From an uncultured Prevotella sp. (GTDB taxonomy: Bacteria; Bacteroidota; Bacteroidia; Bacteroidales; Bacteroidaceae), in contig CAAGSA010000102.1 of assembly GCA_900772835.1 (NCBI GenBank), positions 1 through 23,854 of the forward strand: DNA of 23,854 bases. The letters are read 5' to 3'. How positions within the stretch are numbered: position 1 is the first letter of the stretch; the number at the start of each line of letters is the position of its first letter. The translations under genes and the position numbers were made by a program. The notes under the pieces are model-generated. The model did no database searches, had not been told where the DNA came from, and saw only the letters and a program-made list of their open reading frames with translations. Of the stretch, positions 22,883 through 23,854 are shown piece by piece.

Positions 22883-23854
22883 TTTCTATTATATTCTTTA
22901 CGTATTTCTGATTAAACCAATAACAGTATTTCTTGACCATTCCACCATTTGGATTCTCCATCATATCATCAGCGACTCTTGCCTTGGGGCGAACATGGAA
23001 ATTCAGGTTATCCTTTGCACTCCAAAAATACTGTGGAGCAATATGATTGTCCAAAACATTCCGCCGTATATTGTTCCAATACTCTTGCGCAACCTTTAGG
23101 TCTTCCTGTGGCATTGTCCAAAGCGCGACCTTTTCCAGTTTGTACTCTGGCTCGCTTTTTCCATTTGGTAATTGTAGCACATTATCCGTCTCGTGGAATA
23201 TCACGAACAGGAAACGGTTGGAGAACAATTCATACAGTCTTGAGTCAGTCCATTCCTCACAATCGTAAACCTCTTGATAGTCTATGTTTTCAAAAGACAT
23301 TGCCTCCTTTATGCTTCCTGTCTTTTTGACTCGAACGGTTTTCATCGTAAGGCCAGACTTTTCAAACTCCTCCGTCTTGTTGACATTGGTTACGTTTCCT
23401 TTTCCTGCAATCGTATTAGCCACGATGAAATATTTTGATTTCGAACTTGAAGGTTCAATTTTAAGCATATCGCATATCTGGCGATATGTCTTGTCACAAT
23501 ATGGAGCAAAACGATTCAACAATATATCATCAACAGATTTGCTTCTCAGTTCCTCAACTGAAAACATTACCTCCTTTGTTAGCTGCGGTATCTTATAATT
23601 ACAATAAGCACCATCTTTATTATATCGTTTAACATCGTCAAGTACAATGCGCATATATGCCATTTTCAAGCTCCATGCACGACGAGGTGCGCCTGTGTCG
23701 TTGTTGTGCTGAGGCATTAATGAGTCACCCTTTTGTCCTTTTCGGCAAGCAGCAAGATACATGGTGTCACCTTCAGACAAAGTATGTGCCTGACCATTCC
23801 GTATTTTCGTAATGATAGTGTCATAATCCTTACGGATAATCAAAAGGTCTTTCT
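22872..23854 (-). CDS. Sau3AI-like type II restriction endonuclease (partial, 5' end outside the window)
   Basis: At least 327 codons, open to the right edge; the codons before the TTG at 23843 (Lys-Asp-Leu) contain no stop, so the real start lies beyond the window. The visible part resembles the C-terminal half of Sau3AI and LlaKR2I-type GATC nucleases: HTLSEGDTMYLAACRKG, RRAWSLKMAYM, MSFENIDYQEVYDCEEW and ELFSNRFLFVIFH. In Sau3AI, two MutH-like folds exist; the N-terminal one carries the catalytic D-ExK residues and the C-terminal one is a DNA-binding, allosteric domain. The catalytic half should therefore lie outside the window. It overlaps the methyltransferase start (22882) by 11 bp. Low GC matches the methyltransferase. 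Confidence 0.85.
   Translation of the reverse strand, partial: KDLLIIRKDYDTIITKIRNGQAHTLSEGDTMYLAACRKGQKGDSLMPQHNNDTGAPRRAWSLKMAYMRIVLDDVKRYNKDGAYCNYKIPQLTKEVMFSVEELRSKSVDDILLNRFAPYCDKTYRQICDMLKIEPSSSKSKYFIVANTIAGKGNVTNVNKTEEFEKSGLTMKTVRVKKTGSIKEAMSFENIDYQEVYDCEEWTDSRLYELFSNRFLFVIFHETDNVLQLPNGKSEPEYKLEKVALWTMPQEDLKVAQEYWNNIRRNVLDNHIAPQYFWSAKDNLNFHVRPKARVADDMMENPNGGMVKKYCYWFNQKYVKNIIENEL

Noticed and set aside
1..23854. CRISPR arrays, insertion sequences, phage genes
   Set aside because: I found no regularly spaced repeats beyond the three-copy array before pdxB, no transposase or integrase, and no terminal inverted repeats flanking the R-M genes within the window.

Overview
The window looks like a chromosomal segment of a member of the Bacteroidales, most plausibly Prevotella or a close relative. 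The evidence is internal. Most genes lack Shine-Dalgarno sequences. Promoters have the Bacteroidetes form TTTG / TAnnTTTG with a 19-20 bp spacer. The gene content is typical of the phylum: a secD-secF fusion, a DUF4254-GT9 pair, acpP-fabF-rnc, an HU-HIG protein, DUF4878 and DUF4369 lipoproteins, and an OmpA-like/TPR lipoprotein. Housekeeping genes run at roughly 50-58% GC in lines I counted; intergenic DNA is AT-rich.

Layout. 1-375: non-coding, with a promoter just before the first gene. 376-1446: two small lipoprotein genes (YiiX-like papain-fold hydrolase, DUF4878). 1447-1839: non-coding, holding a strong hairpin terminator and then a promoter for tRNA-Gly(GCC) and tRNA-Leu(TAA). 2068-6493 (+): OmpA-like/TPR lipoprotein, a thioredoxin-like lipoprotein that has lost its CXXC, and the ComM/YifB AAA+ ATPase. 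6563-14695 (all minus): HU-HIG DNA-binding protein, helix-hairpin-helix outer-membrane barrel protein, SecDF, a membrane-anchored endonuclease/exonuclease/phosphatase-fold protein and a rhomboid protease. 14955-15227 (+): a classical HU gene, separated by a long hairpin from the minus-strand GT9 glycosyltransferase and DUF4254 genes (15404-17073). A 428-bp gap with a hairpin and a 21-bp tandem repeat leads into pdxB (17502-18527, +), then acpP, fabF and rnc (18704-21371, +).

The right end (21515 to the edge, minus) is different in character. It is a Sau3AI-type (GATC) restriction-modification pair at about 40% GC by sampled lines. The endonuclease gene lies upstream, overlaps the C5-cytosine methyltransferase gene by 11 bp, and runs off the window. 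It looks horizontally acquired, inserted convergent to rnc.

How the genes work together. Envelope functions dominate: three or four lipoproteins, an outer-membrane barrel, SecDF, rhomboid and a heptosyltransferase-like enzyme. A fatty-acid synthesis core (acpP-fabF), vitamin B6 synthesis (pdxB), nucleoid proteins and competence/recombination (comM) make up the rest.

I found no clearly new multi-gene system. The points most worth following up are: the R-before-M organisation of the GATC system together with a striking scarcity of GATC in the window (none in the R-M genes); the 21-bp in-frame tandem repeat and structured leader before pdxB; the translationally coupled DUF4254-GT9 pair; and several departures from family norms (RNase III metal-ligand change and long tail, missing CXXC, Ala/Lys/Glu insert in SecD).
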